From positions 824,171-888,170 of the forward strand of contig NZ_JACHJK010000002.1 of NCBI RefSeq assembly GCF_014203595.1: a stretch of DNA of 64,000 nt, given 5' to 3'. Source of the DNA: Streptomyces echinatus (GTDB lineage Bacteria; Actinomycetota; Actinomycetes; Streptomycetales; Streptomycetaceae). Made by a program: the position numbers and the translations under genes. Shown here piece by piece: positions 52,835-60,578 of the stretch; within the stretch, counting starts at the first letter, position 1, and each line of letters begins with the position of its first letter. The notes beneath the pieces are model-generated. The model did no database searches. It was not told the DNA's origin and worked only from the letters and a program-made list of their open reading frames with translations.

Positions 52835-53206
52835 GTGCAGACCGACATCGATCCGCGCAACCTGATCGGCCGCAAGGCGTTCGACCAGAAGGGAACCAAG
52901 ATCGGCACCATCGACGAGGTGTACCTGGACGACGCGACCGGCGTGCCCGAGTGGGCCGCCATACGCACCGGTCTCTTCTCCCGCGACGCCTTCGTCCCCC
53001 TGGAGCCCAGCGAGCTCGTCGAGGGCACGCTGCACGTGCCCTTCGACCGCTCCCTGATCAGGGACGCCCCCGACTTCGGCGTGGGCCGTCACCTCTCCCC
53101 CGAACAGGAACGCCAGCTCTACCACCACTACGGTCTCGACGTGACCCCACCTCCCGCGGCCCCGGACCACGACTTCGGCAAGCTGGCCGGATCGGAGGAG
53201 GCCTGA
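52835..53206 (+). CDS. PRC-barrel domain protein
   Basis: A 123-residue protein: NLIGRKAFDQKGTKIGTIDEVYLDDATGVPEWAAIRTGLFSRDAFVPLEPSELVEGTLHVPFDRSLIRDAP is the PRC-barrel (split over residues 8-80), followed by VGRHLSPEQERQLYHHYGLD. PRC-barrels are small beta-barrels found in ribosome maturation and general stress proteins; Streptomyces has many. GTG at 52835 follows GGAGGGAGAGG. Its last 79 bp overlap the antisense tail of the polymerase IV gene. Confidence 0.87.
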   Translation: MQTDIDPRNLIGRKAFDQKGTKIGTIDEVYLDDATGVPEWAAIRTGLFSRDAFVPLEPSELVEGTLHVPFDRSLIRDAPDFGVGRHLSPEQERQLYHHYGLDVTPPPAAPDHDFGKLAGSEEA

Positions 53207-54873
53207 CCCGCGCCCTCCGCCGGCTCCGCCCCCACGGACCGGCCCCCACCGGCCTCGCCCTCCACCCCCACGGACCGGTCCGCGCCGGCCTCGCCCTCCA
53301 CCCCCACGGACCGGTCCGCGCCGGCCTCGCACCCCACGCCGACGGACCGGCCGACGCCCGCTTCCCGGCCGATGCCCGAGGCCCCGTCCGCGCCCGCCTC
53401 CCGGCCCCCGCCCGCGGGCGGCCCCGCGTCCGGACCCGGGCGCGGGCCCGCCGGCCGAGCGTCGTCCGAGGCTGCCGGGGCCTGGTGCGGAGCCTCGTGG
53501 CGATCGCTGCCAGGCGGGGCGAGACCGGCCGGCGGGTGGCGGGGATCCGCGGTCAACGGCAACGGATCGGCGGACTCCAGCGCGGGATCGTCGACCAGAA
53601 ACGTCCGTACCCGCCCCGGAGGTGACTGCGGCGTCTCGAACCGCACGGTGACCCGCCCCAGACCGCTCCCCTGCACCCACCCGTGCCCGTACTCGGTGTG
53701 CCGCACGTCCTGCCCGGCACGCCACTGCCGCTCGGCCGGCTCCGGCCGCTCCACGACCGGCTCGGGCACGCCCTTCTCCGGCTCCTCCGCCGGCAGCACC
53801 GGCATCGCCTGGGCGAAGAGGTCCTCCTGCGTGTAGTCGGCGAGCCCGGAGACACCCACACCGAGCAGCCGTACCCCTCCGGTGGTGTCCACGGACTCCA
53901 GCAGCCGCGCCGCGGCCTCGCGGATGACCACGGGGTCGTCCGTGGGCCCTCTGAGCGTCTCGGAGCGGGTCAGGGTGGAGAAGTCGTACCGCCGCACCTT
54001 CAGGACGATGGTGCGCCCGGACAGCCCGGCCCCACGCAGCCGCCCCACGCACCGGTCGGCCAGCCGCTGGACCTCCAGACCGACCCGCAGCCGGTCATGG
54101 ATGTCCACGTCGTACGTGTCCTCCACCGAGACCGACTTGGCCTCCCGCTCGGCCACCACCGGCCGCTCGTCCCGGGCCAGGGCCATGGCGTACAGCGCGT
54201 GTCCGTGCGCCTTGCCGAGCAGCCGGACCAGCTCGTCCTCGCCCGCCTCGGCCAGCTCCTCCACCGTGCTGATGCCGGCCCGGCGCAGATGGTCGCCGGT
54301 GGCCGGTCCGACCCCGGGCAGCGTGCGCACCGTCATCGGGCCCAGCATCGCCCGCTCGGTCCCCGGCTCGATCAGCGTCAGACCGTCCGGCTTGGCCTGC
54401 TCGGAGGCGATCTTCGCGAGCATCTTGGAGGCGGCGAGCCCCACCGATCCGGTCAGCCCGGTGACCGCCCGGATGTCCGCGCGCAGCTTCACCCCGGCCC
54501 GCCGCGCCGACTCCTCGTCCCAGGCCGTCCCCCCGGCCTCCAGGTCCACGAACGCCTCGTCCAGGCTCAGCGGCTCGACCAGCGGCGACAGCTCCCGCAG
54601 CAGGGCCATCACCTGCTCGCTGATCGTCCGGTACAGCATGAAACGCGGGACCAGATACGCGGCGTTGGGTGCCAGCCGGCGCGCCTGGGCCATGGGCATC
54701 GCCGAGTGGACCCCGAGCACCCGCGCCTCGTACGACGCGGTGGCCACCACACCGCGCGGTCCGAGCCCGCCCACGACGACCGCCTTCCCGCGCAGGCTCG
54801 GCTTGGACGCCTGCTCCACCGAGGCGAAGAAGGCATCCATGTCGAGATGCAGGATCGTGGGCGCGTTTCTCAC
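53128..54873 (-). CDS. dinB: DNA polymerase IV with repetitive C-terminal tail
   Basis: A 581-residue Y-family translesion polymerase. Catalytic acids: Asp11 in HLDMDAFFASVE and Asp105-Glu106 in SLDEAFVD; helix-hairpin-helix thumb LPGVGPATGDHLRRAGI near 185-201; little finger to ~345; clamp-binding motif QEDLF at 349-353. A further conserved domain (WRAGQDVRHTEYGHGWVQGSGLGRVTVRFETP, residues 384-415) is typical of Streptomyces DinB. Residues ~450-581 are low-complexity with dodecapeptide repeats EGEAGADRSVGV and overlap the PRC gene in antisense. GTG start with GGAGAT close by. Confidence 0.94.
   Translation of the reverse strand: MRNAPTILHLDMDAFFASVEQASKPSLRGKAVVVGGLGPRGVVATASYEARVLGVHSAMPMAQARRLAPNAAYLVPRFMLYRTISEQVMALLRELSPLVEPLSLDEAFVDLEAGGTAWDEESARRAGVKLRADIRAVTGLTGSVGLAASKMLAKIASEQAKPDGLTLIEPGTERAMLGPMTVRTLPGVGPATGDHLRRAGISTVEELAEAGEDELVRLLGKAHGHALYAMALARDERPVVAEREAKSVSVEDTYDVDIHDRLRVGLEVQRLADRCVGRLRGAGLSGRTIVLKVRRYDFSTLTRSETLRGPTDDPVVIREAAARLLESVDTTGGVRLLGVGVSGLADYTQEDLFAQAMPVLPAEEPEKGVPEPVVERPEPAERQWRAGQDVRHTEYGHGWVQGSGLGRVTVRFETPQSPPGRVRTFLVDDPALESADPLPLTADPRHPPAGLAPPGSDRHEAPHQAPAASDDARPAGPRPGPDAGPPAGGGREAGADGASGIGREAGVGRSVGVGCEAGADRSVGVEGEAGADRSVGVEGEAGGGRSVGAEPAEGAGQASSDPASLPKSWSGAAGGGVTSRP
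53227..53358 (-). repeat. 36-bp tandem repeat in the dinB tail
   Basis: Two near-identical 36-bp units (53251-53286, 53287-53322; GGCCTCGCCCTCCACCCCCA start) with a diverged third (53323-53358) and a partial one upstream. On the minus strand they encode EAGADRSVGVEG dodecapeptides near the polymerase C terminus. Confidence 0.9.
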
Positions 54874-54955
54874 ATCTCCGATGCTGCACCACGGCACTGA
54901 CAATGCGGTGGTGCCGGAGCGGTGGTGCCGCAGGCGCCCTTGCGGGGGCGGGCGG

Positions 54956-55639
54956 TCAGACCGCCCGGTTGCGGCGCCTCGCCAGCTCGTCCGCCGGGTT
55001 GTGCCCGACGAGGGTCTCGCCGGTGTCGATGCGCTCGCCGTGCAGCTGGGAGAGGGCGCTTTCCACGTCCCGCCACACCACGCCGACGGCGATTCCGAAA
55101 ATGCCCTGACCGCCCTGGAGCAGGGCGTGGACCTCGTCGGGCGAGGTGCACTCGTACACGGTGGCACCGTCGCTCATCAGGGTCATCCGCTCCAGATCAC
55201 GGAAACCGCGTTCTCTGAGGTGCTGGACGGCCGTGCGGATGTTCTGCAGCGACACGCCGGTGTCCAGGAAGCGCTTCACGATCTTCAGGACGACGACGTC
55301 CCGGAAGCTGTACAGACGCTGCGTGCCCGACCCGTAGGCGGGCCGCACGCTGGGCTCGACCAGACCGGTACGGGCCCAGTAGTCGAGCTGCCGGTAGGTG
55401 ATGCCGGCCGCTGCACAGGCCGTGGGCCCGCGGTAGCCGATCTCCTCGGACGCCATGGACGCCACCCCTCCGCCGTTCGGCACCGCCGTCGGCAGCTGCG
55501 GCGCGTGCTCCACCGCGCTGCCGGGACGGGCATGCCCGCCGCCTGAGCGCAGCCGGGAACTCGGGGGCGGGTACGGACCGCTCTCCCCGAAACCGTGTCC
55601 GGGGGCACCCCCAGCCGTACCGTCGCCGCTGGTTCTCAC
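54956..55639 (-). CDS. MerR-family regulator of the ftsR/garA cluster
   Basis: A 227-residue protein. Residues 1-65 are Gly/Pro-rich and disordered; the MerR-type HTH is at 70-115 (GYRGPTACAAAGITYRQLDYWARTGLVEPSVRPAYGSGTQRLYSFRDVV, split) followed by a helical and beta C-terminal domain (YECTSPDEVHALLQGGQGIFGIAVGVVWRDVESALSQL). GTG at 55639 has GGAGG five bases upstream. It is the second MerR-like gene of the conserved FHA-MerR-nuclease-MerR cluster; ligand unknown. Confidence 0.9.
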   Translation of the reverse strand: MRTSGDGTAGGAPGHGFGESGPYPPPSSRLRSGGGHARPGSAVEHAPQLPTAVPNGGGVASMASEEIGYRGPTACAAAGITYRQLDYWARTGLVEPSVRPAYGSGTQRLYSFRDVVVLKIVKRFLDTGVSLQNIRTAVQHLRERGFRDLERMTLMSDGATVYECTSPDEVHALLQGGQGIFGIAVGVVWRDVESALSQLHGERIDTGETLVGHNPADELARRRNRAV

Positions 55640-55669
55640 GCCGACCTCCGTCCTTGACCTGCCTTCTCG

Positions 55670-55698
55670 ACGGTAGGCAGTCACCAGGGGTGCGTCAA
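55670..55698 (-). promoter_or_regulatory. Promoter of the MerR-like gene
   Basis: Minus strand -35 TTGACG (55698-55693) and -10 TACCGT (55675-55670) with an exact 17-bp spacer, 31 bp upstream of the start codon: a good housekeeping (HrdB-type) promoter. Confidence 0.65.
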
Positions 55699-55707
55699 CG
55701 ATCGCCA

Positions 55708-55725
55708 CACTCGGCACGCCGAGTG
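55708..55725. promoter_or_regulatory. Perfect palindrome upstream of the -35
   Basis: Eight-base arm CACTCGGC, AC centre, and exact complement arm. It ends ten bases upstream of the -35 box of the MerR-like gene, a position suited to an activator contacting RNA polymerase. The binding protein is unknown. Confidence 0.6.
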
Positions 55726-55900
55726 ATAATCACCCAAGGAGTGGTTTCCCGTGTCCCACCGCGGGGAAAGGCTAGCCGAATGCGCTCGCGGGGAGCCGTA
55801 GGACGCTCTCACTGGCCGGGGGCAATTGCCGGGGAGCCCGCCGCGCGGAGCCACCGACCGTGCCGGAGGAAACCCCCGTACGGCGGGCCGGCCGCGCGCC

Positions 55901-56374
55901 TCACTGGCTGCTGGTGCCGAAGTCCTCGGGCGAGATCTGGTCGAGGAACTCGCGGAACTTCTCCACCTCGTCCTCCTGCTCGTCCGGGATGGCGATGCCC
56001 GCGTCGTCCAGCACCGTGTCACTGCCGTAGATCGGCGTGCCGGTGCGCAGGGCCAGCGCTATGGCATCGGAGGGGCGGGCGCTGACCTCCACCCCACTGG
56101 CGAACACCAGCTCCGCGTAGAAGACGCCTTCCCGCAGATCGGTGATACGCACTTCGGTCAGCTCCTGGCCGACGGCCTCCAGCACGTCCTTGAACAGGTC
56201 GTGGGTCAGCGGTCGCGCGGGGGCCATGCCCTGCTGGGCGAAGGCGATCGCCGTCGCCTCCCCAGGCCCGATCCAGATGGGGAGGTAACGGTCGCCCCCC
56301 ACTTCGCGCAGGAGCACGATCGGTTGGTTGGAGGGCATTTCGACCCGGACACCTACGACATCGAGCTCGTTCAC
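55901..56374 (-). CDS. Bifunctional nuclease family protein (DUF151)
   Basis: A 157-residue BFN-domain protein: ELDVVGVRVEMPSNQPIVLLREVGGDRYLPIWIGPGEATAIAFAQQG, then LTHDLFKDVLEAVGQELTEVRITDLREGVFYAELVF and SARPSDAIALALRTGTPIYGSDTVLDDAGI. Plant homologues have RNase/DNase activity; the bacterial function is unsettled. It belongs to the conserved cluster with FtsR and GarA, 85 bp downstream of the ftsR-like gene, and likely co-transcribed. Confidence 0.92.
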   Translation of the reverse strand: MNELDVVGVRVEMPSNQPIVLLREVGGDRYLPIWIGPGEATAIAFAQQGMAPARPLTHDLFKDVLEAVGQELTEVRITDLREGVFYAELVFASGVEVSARPSDAIALALRTGTPIYGSDTVLDDAGIAIPDEQEDEVEKFREFLDQISPEDFGTSSQ

Positions 56375-56459
56375 ACAGCAACCCTAGGCCGTGCCCGGGA
56401 CGTTTGGGTAGTCGGGCCGGGAACAGCTGCCCGATCCGGCCTCCCCGGGACCCGCCGGT

Positions 56460-57197
56460 TCAGGGGAGCCGCACCCCGAGAGCGCTCTTCACCAGGGCCG
56501 CGTGCAAGCTCATCGTCAGGGCCGCCAGCTCCTTCGTGCGGGCCTCGGCATGCGCCCTGGTCTGCGGGTTGCGGTGGCGCTTGAGCGGGGCCACCACCTG
56601 GTCGACCAGCCCCGCCTCGCGATCGGCGGCCGCCTTCATCACCCGAAGGTGGCGCGGCTCGATCCCGAACCGGCCCAGTTCGGCGACGAGCGAGGCCACG
56701 GTGACGGCCTCGGCGTCGTACGCCCCGTCCTCCAGGGGAGCGATGAGCCCGTAGGACTCCCACTCCTTCAGCGCTCCCTCGTCGATGTCCGCCGCGGCCA
56801 GCAACTCGGCCCTGCCGATCCTGGCCACCGTGGGCCCCTCCAGGGGCGCCGGAACGTCCTCCGCGGTGCGCTGACGCCCGACCAGGGGCAGCGGGGCGGC
56901 CTCGCCCCGCTCCATCGCGTCCAGGTGTTCCCGGATCACCTTGAGCGGCAGATAGTGGTCCCGCTGCATCCGCAGGATGTGACCGAGGCGCTCGACGTCC
57001 TCGGCGCTGAACTTGCGGTATCCCGACGGGGTCCGCCGCGGCTCGACGAGCCCCTCCGACTCCAGGAAGCGGATCTTGGAGATGGTCACTTCGGGGAACT
57101 CGTCACGCAGCACGTTCAGCACCGCGCCGATGCTCATCAGCCCACTGTCCCTGGCGGCGGTACCGCTTCCGGCACCGCCGCTCGGTGTTTGAAGCAT
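56460..57197 (-). CDS. ftsR: FtsR-type MerR regulator
   Basis: A 245-residue protein with two MerR-like winged helices: SIGAVLNVLRDEFPEVTISKIRFLESEGLVEPRRTPSGYRKFSAEDVERL (residues ~22-72) and a second, RAELLAAADIDEGALKEWESYGLIAPLEDGAYDAEAVTVASLVAEL (~130-175). The order FHA protein-ftsR-bifunctional nuclease-MerR is the same as in corynebacteria, where FtsR activates ftsZ. Start ATG 57197 has GGGAAGG upstream. Function here is inferred from family and neighbourhood. Confidence 0.88.
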   Translation of the reverse strand: MLQTPSGGAGSGTAARDSGLMSIGAVLNVLRDEFPEVTISKIRFLESEGLVEPRRTPSGYRKFSAEDVERLGHILRMQRDHYLPLKVIREHLDAMERGEAAPLPLVGRQRTAEDVPAPLEGPTVARIGRAELLAAADIDEGALKEWESYGLIAPLEDGAYDAEAVTVASLVAELGRFGIEPRHLRVMKAAADREAGLVDQVVAPLKRHRNPQTRAHAEARTKELAALTMSLHAALVKSALGVRLP

Positions 57198-57240
57198 GGA
57201 CCTTCCCTGGGTTCCCCCCGGACGTCGGCCCGGGGGCGGC

Positions 57241-58071
57241 TCAGATGCCCTGCCGGCTCGCGTAGAACACCAGCCGGTACTTGCCGATCTGCACCTCGTC
57301 ACCGTTCGCCAGAGCGACCTGGTCGATGCGCTCGCGGTTGACGTACGTGCCGTTCAGGCTGCCCACGTCGGCCACCGTGAAGGAGCCGTCCGGGGAGCGC
57401 CGGAACTCCACGTGACGCCGGGAGACCGTCACGTCGTCCAGGAAGATGTCGCTCTGCGGGTGGCGTCCGGCCGTGGTCAGGTCGCTGTCCAGCAGGAAGC
57501 GGCTGCCCGAGTTCGGCCCCCTGCGCACCACCAGCAGCGCCGAGCCCACCGGCAGCGCGTCCACAGCGGCCTGCGCCTCCGGAGAGAGCATCGGCAGCTG
57601 CGTCTGCCCGGTCACCTCGGCGTCGTAGGCCTCGAGACCCGAGATCGAGATCGTGGAGGTCGTCTCCGAGGCCCGCTCGGGCGCGACCCCGGGTCGCAGC
57701 GGCGCCCCGCAATTGGAGCAGAACCGGGCGTTCTCCGCATTGCGGTTACCGCACCTCGTACACACCAGGACCGACATCGACGGATCCTCCTGCCGCGGCT
57801 GCCCCGCCGGGGCGTTGGACGCGTACGGGTTGGGCGCGAACCCTCCACCCGTACCTGAGGTTGACGGTTGCCCGAAACCTATGCCGCCGGACTGGGCAGG
57901 GTCAACAGACGCCGCGCCCTGACCTCCCGAAATGTCACCGCCCGGACCAGCGACCTGGTCCCGGAACAGCGGGCGCTGGCCCTCCGCGTCAGGCTGTGCG
58001 CGATGACGAGCGGTCGCGTTGTCGCTACCCTCTCGCGCGCTCTTGCCGAACAACTTCGCAAACAACTTCAC
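57241..58071 (-). CDS. garA: GarA/OdhI-type FHA domain protein with zinc ribbon
   Basis: A 276-residue protein when started at GTG 58071. It has an amphipathic head (KLFAKLFGK), a Gly-rich linker, a zinc ribbon (Cys104, 107, 118, 121), the ETT phospho-motif at 136-138, and a C-terminal FHA domain (Arg203, Ser217, His220, Asn240 bind phosphothreonine). Unphosphorylated GarA/OdhI inhibits 2-oxoglutarate dehydrogenase and controls glutamate metabolism; PknG/PknB phosphorylation releases it. A second start at Met99 (57777) has a strong GGAGGA site and would give a 178-residue form like mycobacterial GarA. Confidence 0.92.
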   Translation of the reverse strand: MKLFAKLFGKSAREGSDNATARHRAQPDAEGQRPLFRDQVAGPGGDISGGQGAASVDPAQSGGIGFGQPSTSGTGGGFAPNPYASNAPAGQPRQEDPSMSVLVCTRCGNRNAENARFCSNCGAPLRPGVAPERASETTSTISISGLEAYDAEVTGQTQLPMLSPEAQAAVDALPVGSALLVVRRGPNSGSRFLLDSDLTTAGRHPQSDIFLDDVTVSRRHVEFRRSPDGSFTVADVGSLNGTYVNRERIDQVALANGDEVQIGKYRLVFYASRQGI

Positions 58072-58261
58072 GGGCGATTCCCCTTGACCGAAACAGACCC
58101 GCCCGTGGGGCAGGACGAACCCTGATTGCCTACACCGGCCGAGCCGGACATTCTCACAACGTCCGTATCCACCAGACAGTTTCCACCACGCACCACCCCT
58201 TCGGTGCGCCGACCCCCCGCAACCTCATGCCCCTGCCGGACGGACCCCATGCACCGCCGGT

Positions 58262-59161
58262 TCACTGGGAGGACGACCGAGCGTAGTCAGGCCGCTTCGC
58301 CTGTCGCAAGGCGTCCACAATGATCTTGTCCGACCGCTCGACGGTCACCGTGGCCTGCTCCTTCTCCAAGGTCTGCACCACGCCTCCAGGGATGTTCAGC
58401 GCCGGCTCCAGGTCCTGCGGCTTGCCGATGACCTTGAAACGATACGGGGCGTTGATCTTGTTCCCGTCGACGCGCACCGTCTCGTCGGAGTCGGTGAAAT
58501 AGCTGCCGGCGACCACCCGGACCCCGTTGACCTGGATCGCCTCCGCGCCGGCCGCGCGCAACTCCTGGATCGCGTCGAGCAGCATGTCCGCCTGGACCGT
58601 TCCCTTCGTGTCCTCGATCGTCATGGTGATGCCGGGACCCTGTGCCGCCACGGTGCCCGCCAGAATGCCGAGTTGCCTCTCCTTCTCGGCAGTCTGCTTA
58701 CGGGCCTCCGCGGCCTGGTCGGAGCTGCTCTGCAGCTCCTGCCGCTGCTTTTCGAGTCCCTGCTTCTCGTCCTCAAGACGCTGAGTACGCGAATCCAGTT
58801 CATCGAGGATGCGTACAAGATCTTCCTGCCGGGCGCCGCGCAGCGCGCTGTCGGTGTCGCTGTTGGACGCCACCTGCACGGCCAGGCCGAAGCCGAGACC
58901 GAACAGCAGCACCGCGACGATGAGTTGGGCGCGCGTGAAACGCGGCGGCCACAGGCCCGTCACGAGCCGCTGCCGGCCCGTGAGCGGCTGCTCGGGCAGC
59001 TCCGGGGCCGTTTCCCCCGCGGCGGGCGTGGGCACGGGCACCTCGGCCGGCAGTTCCCTGCGCAGCCGGTTCTCGGACGGGTCGTTCCGCTCGTCGCGGT
59101 CGTTCTGTCCGTCGCGGTCGTTCCGCTCGTTGCGGTCGTTCTGCTCGCTCATGGGAATCAC
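58262..59161 (-). CDS. DUF881 family membrane protein
   Basis: A 299-residue protein. Residues 1-35 are a charged repeat (NDRNERNDRDGQNDRDERND), then a Pro-rich stretch, one membrane helix (AQLIVAVLLFGLGFGLAVQVA), a coiled coil (residues ~110-150) and the extracytoplasmic DUF881 domain (GPGITMTIEDTKGTVQADMLLDAIQELRAAGAEAIQVNGVRVVAGS, split). GTG start overlaps the sbp stop (GTGA). Topology resembles divisome-associated proteins; function unknown. Confidence 0.9.
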   Translation of the reverse strand: MIPMSEQNDRNERNDRDGQNDRDERNDPSENRLRRELPAEVPVPTPAAGETAPELPEQPLTGRQRLVTGLWPPRFTRAQLIVAVLLFGLGFGLAVQVASNSDTDSALRGARQEDLVRILDELDSRTQRLEDEKQGLEKQRQELQSSSDQAAEARKQTAEKERQLGILAGTVAAQGPGITMTIEDTKGTVQADMLLDAIQELRAAGAEAIQVNGVRVVAGSYFTDSDETVRVDGNKINAPYRFKVIGKPQDLEPALNIPGGVVQTLEKEQATVTVERSDKIIVDALRQAKRPDYARSSSQ

Positions 59162-59490
59162 GCCCGGAACACGTGCCGTCGGATCGCCGCGGCGTTGGAG
59201 AAGATCCGGATGCCCAGGACCACGACGACACCCGTGGACAGCTGCGCGCCCACACCCAGCTTGTCACCCAAGAACACGATGAGGGCGGCGACGACCACGT
59301 TCGACAGGAAGGAGACCACGAAGACCTTGTCGTCGAAGATGCCGTCCAGCATGGCCCGCAGACCACCGAAGACAGCGTCCAGCGCCGCGACGACGGCGAT
59401 GGGCAGATAAGGCTCGACGACCGCCGGAACCTCGGGCCGGACCAACAGGCCGGCCACGACTCCCACGACGAGGCCCAGTACGGCGATCAC
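59158..59490 (-). CDS. sbp: Small basic protein Sbp (DUF1290)
   Basis: A 110-residue membrane protein: MIAVLGLVVGVVAGLLVRPEVPAVVEPYLPIAVVAALDAVFGGLRA, KVFVVSFLSNVVVAALIVFLGDKLGVGAQLSTGVVVVLGIRIFSNAAAIRRHVF. About three helices and a positive C terminus. Sbp genes sit between two DUF881 genes (as here) or near ftsZ in Gram-positive bacteria, hinting at a division or envelope role. Coupled on both sides by 4-bp stop/start overlaps. Confidence 0.93.
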   Translation of the reverse strand: MIAVLGLVVGVVAGLLVRPEVPAVVEPYLPIAVVAALDAVFGGLRAMLDGIFDDKVFVVSFLSNVVVAALIVFLGDKLGVGAQLSTGVVVVLGIRIFSNAAAIRRHVFRA

Positions 59491-60395
59491 GATGTGCCCT
59501 TCTCGGTTTTCTCGGACTTCGGCTGTGCTATGCGTACGATCACACTGGGTGCGGCAGGCAACCTGAGGTCGGCCTCCGTGGAGATGGTGGCGCGGATGCC
59601 GTACTGCTCCTCCAGGGCATGCAGATACAGGCCGTCGGCGCTGTTCTGGAATGTCGTGCTCAACCTGTCCCCGTCCCCCACGGCGAGCACCGCGTACGGC
59701 GGCACCAGCGGCCTGTTGTCGACCAGTATCGCGTCACCCGCGGCCCTGATCGCGGACAGGGCGGTCAGCCGCTGCCCGTTGATGGAGATCGCCTCTGCTC
59801 CGGAGGCCCAGAGCCCGTTGACCACGCGCTGCATGTCGCGGTCACGTACCCGGCCGGTGTCGGAGAAGTCCGAGGTCTCCCGAGGGTTGGTGCCGTCGCC
59901 ACCGGAGCTTGCCTCCTTGGCGTCGTTCACGACGAGCTTGACGCCGGGACCCTGCACAGCGGTGGCACCCGACAGCAGCCCCGCCAGGTCCGCGTCCGCG
60001 CTGCCGCCACTCGACTTCAGGGCCGCCTGCTGGCGCGCGCCGACGTCGTCGCGCAGCTGGTCGACGGTGCTCTCCAGCTCGTCCGCGTCAGCGGTCTCGC
60101 TGTCGATGCGGTCGATCAGCTCCTGGCGCTCCTTGGCCACCACGGGCGCCGCGACACGCGCCTGCGCCGCCCCCACCGTCACGACGAGCGCCGCGAGTAC
60201 GAGACCGGCCGCCAGGCCCAGCTTGGCCCGGAGCGTCTTGGGCAGACCACCCTCGCCCTGGGACTCCCTCCGGGCGGCGGCCTCGGCGTACCCGTCGTCG
60301 AGGCTGTGGTCCATGACGTTGGTGATCAACGACATGGAGGCGTCCGGGCGCTGCGGCCGCGTGGGGCTGCTCCGAACGGGGGGTTGCTGCGGCAT
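59487..60395 (-). CDS. DUF881 family membrane protein
   Basis: A 302-residue paralogue of the other DUF881 protein: a cytosolic head of ~60 residues (PQQPPVRSSPTRPQRPDASMSLITNVMDHSLDDGYAEAAARRES), a membrane helix (LGLAAGLVLAALVVTVGAAQ), coiled coil (APVVAKERQELIDRIDSETADADELESTVDQLRDDV) and the DUF881 domain (GPGVKLVVNDAKE, VVNGLWASGAEAISINGQRLTALSAI). Start taken at ATG 60395; the true start could also be MSLITNVMD 20 codons later. First gene of the three-gene operon. Confidence 0.9.
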   Translation of the reverse strand: MPQQPPVRSSPTRPQRPDASMSLITNVMDHSLDDGYAEAAARRESQGEGGLPKTLRAKLGLAAGLVLAALVVTVGAAQARVAAPVVAKERQELIDRIDSETADADELESTVDQLRDDVGARQQAALKSSGGSADADLAGLLSGATAVQGPGVKLVVNDAKEASSGGDGTNPRETSDFSDTGRVRDRDMQRVVNGLWASGAEAISINGQRLTALSAIRAAGDAILVDNRPLVPPYAVLAVGDGDRLSTTFQNSADGLYLHALEEQYGIRATISTEADLRLPAAPSVIVRIAQPKSEKTEKGTS

Positions 60396-60446
60396 GCCGC
60401 ACATCGTCGCATGTCGCGACCAGTACCTCCGAACGGCCCCACCGGC

Positions 60447-60484
60447 GTGCCGGACAGGCCCCCTTGGGGACACTTGTCCGGCAC
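60447..60484 (-). terminator. Terminator after the mannose-1-P guanylyltransferase fusion
   Basis: Ten-base perfect stem (arm GTGCCGGACA) with an 18-nt loop, about 95 bp downstream of the stop codon and 52 bp upstream of the DUF881 operon start. It separates the two transcription units. Confidence 0.65.
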
Positions 60485-60578
60485 GCACGCGTGCAGTGGC
60501 TTTTGCCGCCCCGAGCCGCCCCGGGCCGTCGGACGCCGCCCGGGGGCGCCGGGTCGACGGCCCCGGGCCTCGCGGTGG

